From: Ustilaginoidea virens
Taxonomy: Eukaryota > Ascomycota > Sordariomycetes > Hypocreales > Clavicipitaceae
Length of the DNA stretch: 64,000 nt
NCBI RefSeq assembly: GCF_000687475.1
Contig: NC_057319.1
Location: forward strand, 2,966,001-3,030,000
Reading direction: 5' to 3'
The notes below the pieces were generated by a model. It saw only the letters and a list, made by a program, of their open reading frames with translations, had not been told where the DNA came from and did not search any database. The position numbers and the translations under genes are program-made. Numbering within the stretch: the first letter of the stretch is position 1; every line of letters begins with the position of its first letter. Of the stretch, positions 11,455 through 23,266 are shown piece after piece.

Positions 11455-11709
11455 TGTTGTGGAAACCTGTCGAAAATGAGGGAGGTCCTATCATCTGTCA
11501 CATATGTCGTGGAATCAATTCAAGGAGGATCAAAGCGAAAAGTTCATGTAGATGATCTGAAGAAGATCATCGACCGACCAGAACAGTTGCAGCCTCCCCA
11601 CCTGAACACTTGGGATTTGGCAGAATGTTCTGAAGAAAGGGAAACTTGCGACATGCAAGAAGAATGGGAGAAGCTATTCAAACAACCGGCAAACGAAGGT
11701 GACAGTTGA
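11455..11709 (+). mobile_element. Second retroelement integrase C-terminal fragment
   Basis: The frame reads KMREVLSSVTYVVES, then IQGGSKRKVHVDDLKKI, followed by about 45 polar residues to a stop at 11709. The pattern V..VTY.VE....KRKVHVD.LK is the typical tail of Ty3/Gypsy or related integrases, where the strand ending in VHVD.LK closes the small barrel. It differs from the AYKLYLP tail 1.2 kb upstream, so it comes from another element. No other pol domain remains. Confidence 0.5.
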
Positions 11710-11849
11710 CATTGTGGTGGTGACAGCCACATGGACCCTTTTCACTTTCGCCTGATCCGGGGCGACTACGATAGCTTGTCAGCAAACGCTGCGGGCGATG
11801 ACAATGCTCAAACCACCTGCCCGCCGCCAAACCTGGCGACATTCCCGGC

Positions 11850-12600
11850 CTTGGTGTGATCCTGAGCGACCACCTTGGCGGAGTTGTCACACTACATCAT
11901 GCTCGCTGGCAAGAGTGCCGAAACAGAGAGGACGGAAACCGGCCCGGGCCTATGCTATGTAGAACTAGCATACTATATGGCCGCGAGCCTGGCCGCGAAA
12001 ACAAAGACGAAGACATTTCGCAATACCAAGATCAGAGGGCAGGACGATTCAACTGTCCGCCCTTCCGGGTAACGTCAAGGCGGCTATCGCAGGAAAAGGC
12101 CGCCATGGCCCTTGCCGAAGGGACTGCTACTCGCTCTCTACACAATGCTGCGCCTGCAAGGCGGGCAAGCATCCGTGCACCGTGGTGGCAATTGCTGGTA
12201 CGATGCCCTTTTGTCGAATCCAGCGCGTCATCTTTGAGTGATGCGCAATAGCCACCCCGTTCTGACCCCCCGGGCACTCGGATGCTGCGTGCGCACGGCG
12301 AGGGTGACAAGAAGGTTAGCTATCTACGCTTCATTACCATGTGCGTGGTGACTGATCGTCTCGAGCAGTTGCATGACCAGTGTCCGAAATGACAACCTCG
12401 AGCTAAACACCACTAATCGCAGGCAGATTGATCCCTGGCCCACAACAGGCAATATCTGCCAAGTTGCTTGTCCGAATGGCCCTTGCGAACAACGCCGTTG
12501 ACCGCGAAGCTGCACTTGATAGACAGACATTCACCGCTCTGAAACAAGCACGCAGTGGCCATTGAAATCGACGCTTGCAGGACGAGTCGCCAACCGCTGC
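11850..12600 (+). pseudogene. Possible degraded orphan gene with Cys motif
   Basis: One frame encodes CRRDCYSLSTQ followed by CCACKAGKHPC (12146-12178), that is C-x2-C-x6-C, the same spacing as the orphan gene immediately downstream. About 250 bp later, after a possible intron ending at CTAATCGCAG (12421), another frame gives a helical tail (LVRMALANNAVDREAALDRQ...) ending at a stop near 12570. That resembles the coiled tail of the inverted copy at 13.3 kb. A stop (TGA) separates the two parts and upstream frames shift, so I read it as decayed. The relationship to the neighbour is inferred from motif spacing and architecture. Confidence 0.3.
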
Positions 12601-12608
12601 GACAATGG

Positions 12609-12625
12609 GCAACGGCCGTGGTAAT
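12609..12625. repeat. 17-bp direct repeat, left copy
   Basis: GCAACGGCCGTGGTAAT is repeated exactly at 13235-13251. The two copies bracket the forward orphan Cys-motif gene. Both are also preceded by GACAAT. Confidence 0.9.
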
Positions 12626-12707
12626 TATTATTAAATTACGCTAGAGGCTATTTAAGACTAAATAACCTATTTTCTTCTTTTCCTCTGTAGCGCCATTTCC
12701 TAGGTAT

Positions 12708-13251
12708 ATGATGACCCCTCTATCGCGTTACGGGGCCGATGCTGACCCTATCGGCAGCGACGGCAGCAGCAGCAGCAATAGCGATAATAACAATAACAAT
12801 AACAACGACAATAAGAAGATGCCCAAAAGATCCGCCATATTGGATAAAGGGGTGAGTACGAGTCTCGCGCGCAATAGGGCCGTAGCTAACCCTTGTATGG
12901 TAGCCCGGGGAGCCGCGCGCCTGGCCCTATGGGCCTTGTTTGACCCGATCGGAAGGCCCCGATCACCGCTGCCGAAGCCAACAAGGTATAGACCGGATCG
13001 CGCCCGCTCTATAGCGAAGCTGATACAGGCAGGGACCGGCGCGGCTTGTTACCCGTGTGCCCTTGCGGGCAAAACGTGTGTGCAGTTGGAGCGGACCCCG
13101 GAAAACAGGGCCCCGGTCCAGGAACTGCTAGATGCCCAAGCGACGTTGGCCGAGGGGAGGGAGGTGCGTTTCCGAATCGTGTGCGGCGCGGTTTGCCGGC
13201 TAACAGTTGTTGCCTCTAGGTGGACAATTACAAAGCAACGGCCGTGGTAAT
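12708..13251 (+). CDS. Orphan Cys-motif protein, forward copy, truncated in exon 2
   Basis: Exon 1 (12708-13163) is open for 152 codons. An Asn/Ser-rich tract encoded by AGC and AAT/AAC repeats is followed by MPKRSAILDKGVSTSLARN (an alternative start at 12819), then a Cys block AACYPCALAGKTCVQLE at 13047-13079 with C-x2-C-x6-C spacing, then a helical segment. The proposed intron 13164-13219 begins GTGCGT, has CTAAC and ends CTCTAG. Exon 2 begins VDNYK and stops resembling its homolog at about 13240. Beyond that point it runs into the 3' end of the inverted copy, so the native C-terminus is missing. The Cys pattern could bind zinc, as in small DNA- or RNA-binding modules, but that is a guess. 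The gene family is unrecognised. It sits next to transposon remnants and may itself be part of a mobile unit. Confidence 0.45.
13235..13251. repeat. 17-bp direct repeat, right copy
   Basis: Identical to 12609-12625 and located at the point where similarity between the forward and inverted copies of the orphan gene ends. Confidence 0.9.
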
Positions 13252-13261
13252 CATATATATA

Positions 13262-14098
13262 TATTTATTTTCCCCCGGGCCAAGAGCACCCGCAACGACA
13301 CCGCGATATCCTCCTGGGCGCGTGCCTGGCGCTCCAACGCCTGGACTTTCCTCTCCTCGAGGTCCAGCATCTCCCGGGTCGCAATGTCTCTTATCTATAG
13401 AAATAAGCCGTCCGCCACCGCCACCGCCACCTCCCTCCCCTTCCCCCGGGACGCCGACGCCTGCTTGCCCCTCTGCTAGAGGACCGTATAAGTCGTCGAC
13501 CTAGAGACAACAGTTATGAGCCCTCGAACCGTGCCGTCCTCGTCTCGGTAATATACCGCCCCCCCCCTGCGGCTAGCTCTGCCTGCGCGTCTAGGAGTTC
13601 CTAGACTAAGACCTGGTTTTTAGGGGTCTTCTTTAGCGGCAGGCAGGTTTTTTCCTGCCAAAGCGCATAGGTAACATGCCGCCCTGGTCCCTATCCGACC
13701 CCTGTTAGTATTGCTCGACGGCAGGAGAGATTCGGCCCCTACCTTATCGGCTGTGGCAACGGTAATCCAGGTCTTTAGATCAAGTCAAATAGGGCCCGCA
13801 CGGCTACCGGCGAGGGTCACCAGGCTATCAAGCATAGGTCAGCAGCGGCCCCAAAGCGTATAAGATCCGTACTGACCCCCTTGTCCAACGTGGCCGACCT
13901 CTTTGGCATTATTGCTATTCTTATTGTTATTATTATTGCTATTACTGCTGCTGCTACTGCTTCTATTGCTATTGCTACTGCTACTGCTCCGTTAGAGATA
14001 GAGGGGTCAGCGCCGGCCCCAAGACGCCGCCAAGGGGATACTACATACCTGAGAAACGGCCTTATAGAAAAGAAGAAAAAGAGAAAAAGAAAAAAGGC
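13262..14098 (-). pseudogene. Orphan Cys-motif protein, inverted pseudogene copy
   Basis: Read on the minus strand this region parallels the forward copy from its 5' T/C-rich leader (14098-14050) through an Asn/Ser repeat tract, MPKRSATLDKGVSTDLIRF (Met at 13909), a Cys block RAACYLCALAGK near 13660 that lacks the third Cys, and an intron-like stretch ending TGTTGTCTCTAG near 13502. It then extends further than the forward copy into a charged helical tail (REMLDLEERKVQALERQARA) near 13300-13380. The start of the longer frame is destroyed and there are several stops (for example after CLIAW and at LFDLI), so it is a pseudogene. It lies tail to tail with the forward copy, only about 10 bp away. 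Confidence 0.6.
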
Positions 14099-15599
14099 CT
14101 AGAGGCGGGGGGCTTCGCGGACCTTTGTACTATCGCTGAGCCTCAGGCCAATTGCCTCAATTCTCAATATTGGCTCACTTTCCCCCCGATTTATAGCCTA
14201 ATGCAGCCCGAGAGGCGCCTGGGCCCCGACCGGCACGCAGCCGGCAGGGACCCACTTATTGTATTCTACAGATGCACCAAACGCCTCCCGCTAGCCCCCC
14301 CCCAGCCCACATGCCTACGCCTATATGTCAGGAAGCCTGCAGAAGAACAGCTAAATTGAAAAAGGTTAACAAGCACCGACTGATCAGTTCTTGCTGCACC
14401 AGCTATTTATAGTGGGCACGGGGGTAGCCCTAAGGGGCTACTGTTCCCTCGGTTACATGTGCTACATCCTAGCCGAACATTCCCGACAATTACACGAATC
14501 CACCTATGTATGTATATCCCCGGCAACATGCACCCAGTGCCGAAAGAACAAGGTCCCCTCGAACCCCGATGTCGCGTCGCACACCCCGGAGCGTAATCGC
14601 CTTGGCCGAGGACGGCAGCGCGATCAGGGGAGAAGCGAGGTCGAAGACGGCCGTGCTGTCTCCCGATGCCGAATCCCGAAGCCTGTGTGTGACCAGTAGC
14701 GGCAAGCTATAGCAGCGGGCGGGAAATGCCGCCGTCATCAGCCTGTCTTGCGTACGGCCCGCGGGACTCGTCGACAACGACAACGGCTACTGCGGCTCTG
14801 TCAAACCATCGCGCCCCGTCCCGCTGCTGACCCGATGCCAGCCAGGAGCCGTGCGGGAGTGGCCTTGCCGGGCGTGTGCGATGCGGGCAGAAACGCCCCG
14901 ACGTCTCTCGGCGATATGTCACACGGGAACCACGACCAAAAAGGGCCAGACGGACCTCTGCCCCCGGCGTCACAAACAGCCTTCCGCTCCGACACTCAGA
15001 ATGACCAAGGCTTGGCTTTACTTGCTACCTCAAACAGTGGCTCTGGGGCGCCGCAACCACGACCAACAACCATCCTCCACATCCGTCGAGTTGTTCGCGA
15101 GGTTTGGCTCGATCTGGTGAAAGCCATCGCCTCAGGTAGGTCCGGGACCGAAAAGCATAACCGGAGCTGTGTCTCGTTGCACGTCAACGGAAGAGCGGAG
15201 TATGGCGCAGGCTCGGCGCTGCTGTCACGGTGCACGATGCAAACGGCAGGCATGGCGACGCAATGGAAGCGCGTGGCAATGGCGGCACGTGGCGCCGAGG
15301 GAAAAACCCGGCCGTTTTGAACCGGAAATGCTCCTGCTAGCTAGCAACTGTAGACATGACGTTGATGACCTTGCTCCCCATCTCGCAAATGGCATCTCGC
15401 CTACATGGGATGAGAAATCTCCTTGCATCCTTACTACCGTTGCCTATATTCGTACAAGGCCAACGAGCGCGACACGTTGGTCGTGGTCCAGTAAAGCTCG
15501 CGAGCCTGTCAATGCCCAAAGCCCAAAGCCCACACCAGCACATCTTGATGCATCCCGTCCCGTCTCGTCCCGTCCCGTCCCGTCCTGCCTCGCCTTCGT
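14099..15599. other. Right margin of the accessory island, no supported gene
   Basis: About 1.5 kb with a few open frames (190 codons at 14748-15320 plus, 102 codons at 14391-14699 plus) that show no domain I recognise. One frame has TCTQCRKNK near 14530 and another WPCRACAMR near 14860. These Cys pairs are short and were not accepted as members of the neighbouring family. A run of CCCGT-type units lies at about 15556-15585, close to the 3' end of the nucleoporin gene. Confidence 0.4.
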
Positions 15600-16218
15600 T
15601 CAGTGTGCTCCCCGTGCGCGCTTCGCACCACCCCCGGCTTCCGAGTCGCCTCTCGGTCGCTTGGCTCCCGGCTGAAAGTCAACCACGCCGGGGTTCATGC
15701 CTCCTCGGCCGCCTCTGTGTCCGCCCCTGCCGCGCCCTGCTTGGTTACCGGCGCCGCCCTCATGGCCGACACTGCCGGTGCGCTGGCCCGGGGTAGCGTA
15801 CGCGCCGCCGCCTCGTCCACGTCCGCCTCCCCTAGGCATCGGGATGCCAGATCGCACTGCCTGCGCCGGTTGACCTTGCGGAGCCTGCATAGGTTGCAGG
15901 CCAGCCGGGATCTGCTGAGCTTGTGTCTGGGCCTGTGTCTGGGCCTGTGTCTGGGCCTGCTGTGCCGCAGGTCTCGTCGTCGTTGCCGCAGCCGCTCCAG
16001 CCTTGGCGGAGAACGGGTTGGGAGCATCGCTGATGCTTCCATCTGCCGCCGCGCTCTCAAACGGGTTCTCTCTCGGTTTCGGCCCCGCATCCCCGCCACC
16101 TGCTGGTTTCGCTGCAGCCGTCGTCGGCGGTGTCGCGGCTTGTTTCTGGACCTGGACCGCCGCCGGCGCCGTAGGCAGAGGTACGCCGGCTGCTTGCGCA
16201 GGTCTGGGCACTGCCGGA

Positions 16219-16251
<33 letters not shown>

Positions 16252-19200
16252 CCGGTTGGTGTTGCGGGCTGCTTCGCCGCCGAGCCCGGCGCGAGTTTGG
16301 CCGGCGTGCCTGGTGGCGCCGCCCGGGTCGAGGGAGGAGGCTGCGCGGCCTTGGCAACTTGCCACACCTCTGCAACGGGCTTTTGCGGCGTCTCGTTGGC
16401 CGCTGTTTCGACCACGGCCAGCTTCGCCGTCGCAGCCCTCAGCTTGTTCTCCGTCATGTTGATCCGCAGCGTCGACTTCTTAGACTCCATCAGTTGCGCC
16501 TGCTCCCGTGCCGAGGTGATCTTGGCCTCAAACTCTGCCTTGATCCTCGCGTTCTCTGTTTCGAGCTTCTTCTTGATATTAGCTGCAATGATGCTCTTGA
16601 CAGTGGCATTGGTCGACAAGAACTGCCGTATGCTGCCGTCGTCCAGCTGACTGAGCTCCGCCAGCGTTCCTCCTCCGCCCGTCGCGCCCGTCACGCCCGT
16701 CGCGCCCGCCGCGTTGGGCGTAGCGGTTGCCCCTGCGGCCTGCGGAGCCGTCTGCCCTTCAGCCTTGGTCGGTGTTGACGGCGGTGGTGGCTGGGGCGGT
16801 GCCGCTACAGTCTGCTTCTTCTCCCTGGCGTTTTCTGCCTGCCAAATGAGCTTCTCCTGCTGGAAGCGAAGCGCGAGGTCGTCTTCCTTCTTCTTGAACT
16901 CTTCCTCCATCTTGACCCTGCTATCCTTGAGCTTATTGTTGAGGGTATCGCGCATTCTATCCGATCGCTCCTTGATAGTTTGCTGCATCTTGCCCTCCAC
17001 CTCGTTAGCTTTCTGTTCAAACTCCGCGGCCTTGGCTTCCGCCGCGGCAATCTTGTCTTCCAACACCTTTCGCCATTCGTCAGGCTGGCCGGGCATCGTG
17101 CCATTGACTGTTGCCGCCGAAGCAGCGTCCTCGACTGCTGCGACAGCTGTGCCATCGGTTGGTGGTGCTGCTGCTGCTGCTGGTGCAGCAGCCTCGGCGT
17201 CTTGTTGTTGTTGCAACTTCTCCATGGCGGCGTCCCGCTCGGAGACTGCAGCATCTAGCTCCTCTTGAAGTCGCTCGAGCTGTTGCTCTGCGCCCAGCTT
17301 TTGTGCATTCACGGATTCCAACTCTTTGCGGACATTGGTAAGCTGCTGTTCCAGCACGACAAAAACTTCAGCCGACACGGTTCCCTCGCCTGCCCGTACA
17401 TCTGACGAAACAGCCGGGGTCTGTTGCTCAGCTTGCGGGTGCTGCTGGGCTTGCTGACGAAGCTCTTCGACCTGCCGCCTGAAAGATTCAATTTGCTCCT
17501 CCATTTCAGACTTTTCCTTTCCAGCTTCTTCGGCCAGCATCTGGGCACCTTGGAGTTCTCCGCTGACCTTGTCAAGCTGCTCCTGGAGTTGATTAGCCCT
17601 CTGCACCGCTTCGTTCTTCTCGCCCGTGAGCTTTCTTGACCGATCTTTGAACTGGTCGACGAGCTTGCCGCGCGTCGTCTGCCACCCTTGGCGTTCGCTT
17701 TCCAGGGTTGATTCGAGTTCGGTAATCTTGTCCCGAAGAGGCTTTTCCCCTTCCTTGAGAGCATCGCGCTCGGCTTCCAGGTCGGAGACGGACTGCTTGA
17801 GCTGCTCCATCTCGGCAGGATCAACACGGCCGTATTTGGTCAGGATGCCTTCGGTTCGCTTCTGCCAGCGGTCTCGATCTTCCTGGATTTGCTTAATCTC
17901 CTCCTCCAGATACGACTTTTGCGTGCCAAGATTGTCAATCTCTGCCTGAAGGGGTTGCACCCTGGTTTCCAACTCCTCGATTTGCTTGTTCTTCTCGGCC
18001 ATTTGATCCTTCAGTTGCGAGTTTTCGCTCCGGAGAGCAGCGCTGCTTTCACGGTACAGGTTGAGCTCGTTGAGCCTCTCCATCAGGTTCTGATGTGTCA
18101 GGGATGCACGATCGCTCTGTGCCGACTGCGACCTTTCTTGGTCAAGCTTCAGCCTGGCTTCGTCCAGCTGCGATTGTGTGTACTCGACCTGTTGCTGCAA
18201 GCGTCTCGATTCCTGGCATTTCAGGTCGTACTGCACTTCCAGGATTTCTTTTTCGCGCCGCAGGTAGCTGCTGAGCTCCCGTAGGCCTTCCAACGCGTCG
18301 CCCACGTTCACGGGCGACATGCCCTCTTCCCCCTCTCCTTGGCCGTTGGACCTGCTCTGCTGCAGAGCGGCAACCTGAGAGGTCAGAGTCTCTAGTTGTT
18401 GGTGGAGAAGTCTGTTTTGGGCGTTGACGTCCTCGCGGCGTGCCGTCAGTTCCGCCATCTCCTGCTCCAGCTGCAGCCGACGATCTTCCCATGAACTCTC
18501 GCTTTGCGACAGGGTGACCTTGGCCGACTCGGCCTCTGCCCTCAGCGCCGCTGTCTGGCTCTTGATCTCGTTGCATTCGGCTCGCAATTGCTGCACAAGC
18601 TTGGCGGCTTCGGCATGCTTCACGAGTTCCTTTTCGTAGTCTTGCTGCGCCTTGGACGCAATCTCTGCTTGAGCTCGCAAGTCTTGCTGATGATAACGAG
18701 CGGCCTCCACGTGCCTGGCACTATCCTGCTTCAGTCGGTTCAATTCTTCTTCCAAGATGGACTTCTCAATCTCATGCTTGCGAGAAACCTCTCCTTGAGA
18801 GTCGCGAAGCTGCGACAGCTCGGTATTCGACCGTGACAGCTCCTCCGACACGTCCTCGATGCGCTGGCGTAGCTCCTTGATGTGTTTGTCTTTCTCTTCA
18901 ATCGCCGAGTCCATTGCTTCCCGGTACTGTTCATGACAGGAGCGCAGCTCCTCCAGTGCTTCTTCGTTGCCTTGGCTCAGCTCTTTGTACTGCTCCACCT
19001 GCGCCTTGGCATTCTCCAGCTGTGCATTGGCCATGTCGAGATCCCGTTTGAGGTCGGACACGTCATTGTTCAGATCATGGATCTCTGCTTCAAGCTCTTG
19101 CTGGTGCTGATCAACGTCGCCACCCAACCCAGGTCGCGGCGTAGGGCGAGGCTGCAGTCGGCCGACACGCTCCTCCGCATTGCGTAGCTCGACCGTGAGC

Positions 19201-22108
19201 TCATTGACCCGAGCCTGCAGGTGGTCCCGAGTCGTCTTGACGCCGACGTGTTCCTCCCGGATTTGCGAGAGGCTCAACATGAGCTCGTCGACTCTTTTTT
19301 GGGATTCCTTGGCCTCAAACTCCTTCCGAAGCTGCAGTTTCTTGTTCTCTTCGGCTTCATTAGCTAGTTTCCTCTGGGCGTCAGATAACTCGCGTTCCAA
19401 AGAGTCAATCTTGGCCTGGGCCTTGCGTCTACCCTCAGACTCGGACATGTTCCGTTCATTCTCCAGAGATTGTTGTGTCGCAAGAAGATTGCTGAGCCGG
19501 TTCTTCTCCAGAATAAGTTCCTCATTGTCCTTGCTCATGCGTTCCTGAATGTCGTTCCACAGTTTCTTCTCAGCTTTAAGGTTGGCAGTCTCATTCCTCA
19601 TGCTGTCCAGCAGGCCCTTGGACTCAATGAGCTCTTCAGCAACTTGTTGGGTTCGGATATCCTGTTTCGCCGCCGTTTCCGACAGAGCCTGGCTCCTTCT
19701 CTGAAGCTCAGCATTCTCTCGTTGCAGCGCGAGGTAATTGCTCTGCAACATCTCTCGCCTCTCAGATTCCAGCCTGACCTCGCCTTGGAGCTTGACTCGC
19801 TCGGTTTGCAAGGAACTCTTCTCGGACGACAAATGATCGATTTGCGTCCTCATATCTTTGCGGACGCCGTCTTGGGCTTCGCGGAAGTTGTCATACTCGG
19901 ACTGCAGTTTTCGGAGAGCCTCGCCAAGGGATTCGGCATGGTCACCACCACCTTCGATACTTGCCAGCGGCGCACGTAGGCTGGCATCCAGAGAGCTTCG
20001 CATCATGGAAGCCTCGTCGACGCTCGTGCCCCTTTGCTGCAGTATGCGCCGGAATATGTCACGTTCCACCTTGAAACTCTCCATGGTATTCTTGATTGAT
20101 CGGCTCTCCTCGGTCATCTGCTCGAGTTCGCGCTGCAGCTTCTCCACCTTGTCGTGGTCTTCTTTGGCTTGATGCTTGGCAGCAAGGGCCTCTTCGCTTT
20201 CAAGCTGCTCGGCGAGCTCGCGAGTGATGCGCATCAGATCCTCATTCTTGGCTTGGAGGGACTTGATGTCCTTGAACACCACCAGTTTCTGAGTGATGAA
20301 CTGATGCGTGTCCGACAGGTCGGCGAGGGCCTCCTCGGTGATTTCCCCACGCTCCAGCTGCTGGAGACGAAACTTGTCCTCCTCGGTAAGCTGATCCATA
20401 CCCTTTTCAAGAGCGTAGATGTTGAATACGAGCATTTGGATCTGAGTGCCCAGGTCGCGAAGTTGTGTGCGCAGAATCTTGGCCTCGGACTGGGAGGTGG
20501 CCAATGCGTTTTCTGCCTTGCGAGCAGCCTTTTTGGCGGCATCTCGCTCTTCAAAGCTTTGCTGGGAAAGCTCTGACATGCGAGCAATCTCATGGCGGAG
20601 AGTGTCAGTCTCGGCTTGCAACTCGTGGATTTCCGGCGCTTTGGCTTCGAGAGCTGTAATCATGTTGTCAAGTTCTTCGGAGAGCTGTTGGCTTCTCCTC
20701 TTCTCGCTCGCCAACTGGCCTTTCACTTGATACAGCTGCTCGATTGCTTGAGTTGCCGTCACAGCCGACTTGCTCCGGATTGAAGCGGGAGTGCCAAAGG
20801 GCGAGGCAGGGCGACCCATGATTGAGCCATTGACGCGAGGAGTTTGAGGGGCCGAGCCCAGCGGTGGGCCTTGTTCGAGGCGGGCTTGCAGCTCGTCAAC
20901 CTCGCTTTCCAGTTGGCGAATTCTGTCCTCCATTTCGGCAGTCGTCTGTCGTTCTTGTTCAAGCTCGAGACGCACTCGTCGTATCTCGTTCTCGTAGCTG
21001 TCCTTGAGGCGCTCCTTCTCGGCCTCGAGGTCTCGTACACGTTCCTGATGCTTCTTGCTCAACTGCTCAGACATGTCCACAAGCCTTCTTTGGTCCTCGA
21101 GTTCTTGCTTGTAACCTTGTACCGTTGTCGCAAACACGCCTTCCCGTTTCTGCAGCTTGACCAGAGCATCGTCCGCCTTGGCTTGCATTGCGTCCAGGCG
21201 TTCACGAAGTTGCTGTTCAGACCGCTTCAAGACTCCGACCTGCGATCGCGCATCCTCACTCTCGCGCTGGAGTTCAGCGATGCGAGCGCCCTTTTCCTTC
21301 CTATACTTGAGAGATTCTTCGCTCTTTGTCTTGAGTTCAGTCTCCAGCCACTCACCGTTGCGCCGAGCCAGCTCGAGCTGCTGCTTCAGTGACTCCTCGC
21401 GGTACTTGGCGCTATTGAGCTGTCCCTTTGCGTTTTGCTCGGATTGCTGGAGAGCGGTCACCTCTCGAGCAAGCTCAACATTCCTCTGATGTAGCTTGGT
21501 AAGCTCTTCTGTGAGAGTCTGGTCACGTTTATTGTTCGACTCGATAATGCTCAAGTTTGTCCGGTTGGAGGATTGGAGGGTCTCGATTTTGTCATTCAAG
21601 CTCTTCAGCTCGGCGGCATGGTATGTACTTTGGGCCTTGAGAGCCTGCAATTCGTTTTCGGCGGATTGTCGTTTGATCTCTGCGGGAAGCAAAACAGCTC
21701 AGCGGTTAGTCACGAGATCCAAGGGGACGCAAAAAGAGTCATAACAAATGATGCAACAAGTGAAAAGTCAAAGGGCAAAGAAAAAAAAAAAAAAAAAGGT
21801 TTGGATGGGACCATACCCTCGTCCTTGAGCTTTTGCCTTGCCTCTTCAAGGTCTTTTAACGCCTGATCTGCCGTGTCTTTGGAGACTTGGGATTTACTCT
21901 CCGACGTCCGCACTGCATTTTCTAGTTCAATGTCGGTTTGCAGCTTGTCGGCGTACAAGGTGTCGAACTCGTGGGCTTTGGCCGCGACAGCCTGCAACAA
22001 CACCGAGATCAGGTCGAGCGAGGGCTCTGTCGTGAGGCTCGCGACGAGGGGCTGATCGAGACCCAGATGGCCTGCGATGTAGCCCGTGTCGATTTGCGTG
22101 GCAGCCAT
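15600..22108 (-). CDS. MLP1: Mlp1/Tpr nuclear-basket nucleoporin
   Basis: Two exons, 22108-21817 and 21679-15600, join in phase 1 (…DEE|IKRQSAENELQ) to give about 2123 residues, the usual size for this family. The intron starts GTATGG and contains an A-run on the plus strand. Residues about 50-1500 are almost continuous heptad-rich coiled coil. The part around residues 1280-1430 (LNELNLYRESSAALRSEN and KYGRVDPAEMEQLK) is the conserved Tpr/Mlp1 segment. The C-terminal 500 residues are low complexity: Ala/Pro/Thr-rich, a QTQAQ tract from a 12-bp repeat, and an RGG-rich tail with a basic KRPRGDSE end suited to nuclear import. The family forms filaments of the nuclear basket at the inner face of the pore and takes part in mRNA export quality control, silencing and checkpoint protein anchoring. 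Confidence 0.9.
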
Positions 22109-23266
22109 GATGGAGCCGTGACTAGGTCAACAGCAGGAGCTGTCTCATAACTCGATAGCTCGCCAGCGCTCAACGTGACGACCATTCAATGGCAGGGTCA
22201 ACAAAGCGGGAGCTCAATCGCGATGGGACAAAAGAAGGCGTCTGCGCAGACAGCTTGCGGGAATCCGCTGGCAGGATCGTCTTGCAGGATCCTCTTTGCC
22301 TACAAGAGAGTGTTGTTGCGACGAGTGATGATGCAACGTTGAAACGTAGAGAAAGAAAGGCTTTGACTCTGTAGTCACCAAGTCACGACGGGCCGCCAAT
22401 TCAGAAGCAGCAGCTTGGCCAGGAACGAAGTTGATTGGATGGGCGGTGTACGAGATTACCCGACCTTGAGCCGAAACGAAGCATTGTTGCGGCACCCCTT
22501 GGACTTGGACTGGATGGAACCTGCCCCAAAGGAAGCCCAAGTTCCGACTTGCAACTGACAGCTATCAAGGAAAAAAAAATCTTCTTTTCTTGGCCATTCT
22601 TACTTAGTATTCTGTAGCAATAAGCTTCCGCAATTAATGATGGATGGATGCTTGCTCCGGGGGCTGCTACAAGAAACATCACGGGGGTTTGCCTTCACAT
22701 TCGCCTCGAGTGCCAACTGGGTGAGATTGAAGCTACCGCCAAAGCGTCGTGGGTTGTAGAGTCAATAGTAAAAGTGAATTGCTCAGGGGCGGATTGGCCA
22801 TGCCAAGGCCAACCCGAATCTACCTAGGTCATAACTGACAACAATTCCCCCATAATGCCAGTCCGGTAGAAACACCACACCCCGTAGTGCCACAGTGTTT
22901 CCACCACATAAAACGCCACGCTTGTGATGCGGTCCCAGCCGCGTGCCACGACAGGAGGCCGCGCAAGGACGCTCAAACTCCATGCCCGTTCATGACCGAG
23001 TCGTAAAAAAGATGAAATAAAATAACCATAACCATAAAAAAAAAACACAAAACAATGTGTCCAAGGAGAGATAGATGGACAAGACTGACGATGAGGGGAA
23101 GGATTGATTAAAACGGGATATATCCAAAGAGAGACAATGGATGGGACCGACGACAATGAGGGAAAAGGATTGATTCCGAATGGTGAGTGCGGGCGAGGGT
23201 ATCGATGTTGCATGCTTAAGTAAAGAAGAGATGAAGAGAAAAGGGAAAAGTCGAGGATTAAACGGC
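22109..23266. other. Intergenic: nucleoporin 5' flank and 3' flank of the next gene
   Basis: No supported gene. The long minus-strand frame at 22824-23636 is out of frame with the gene beside it and has no domain, so I treat it as a shadow. A TACCTAGGT half-palindrome lies near 22821. Confidence 0.5.

Noticed and set aside
15603..16778. 391-codon frame antisense to the nucleoporin C-terminus
   Set aside because: A shadow of the low-complexity, GC-rich coding strand; composition is Arg/Ser/Leu-rich without a motif.
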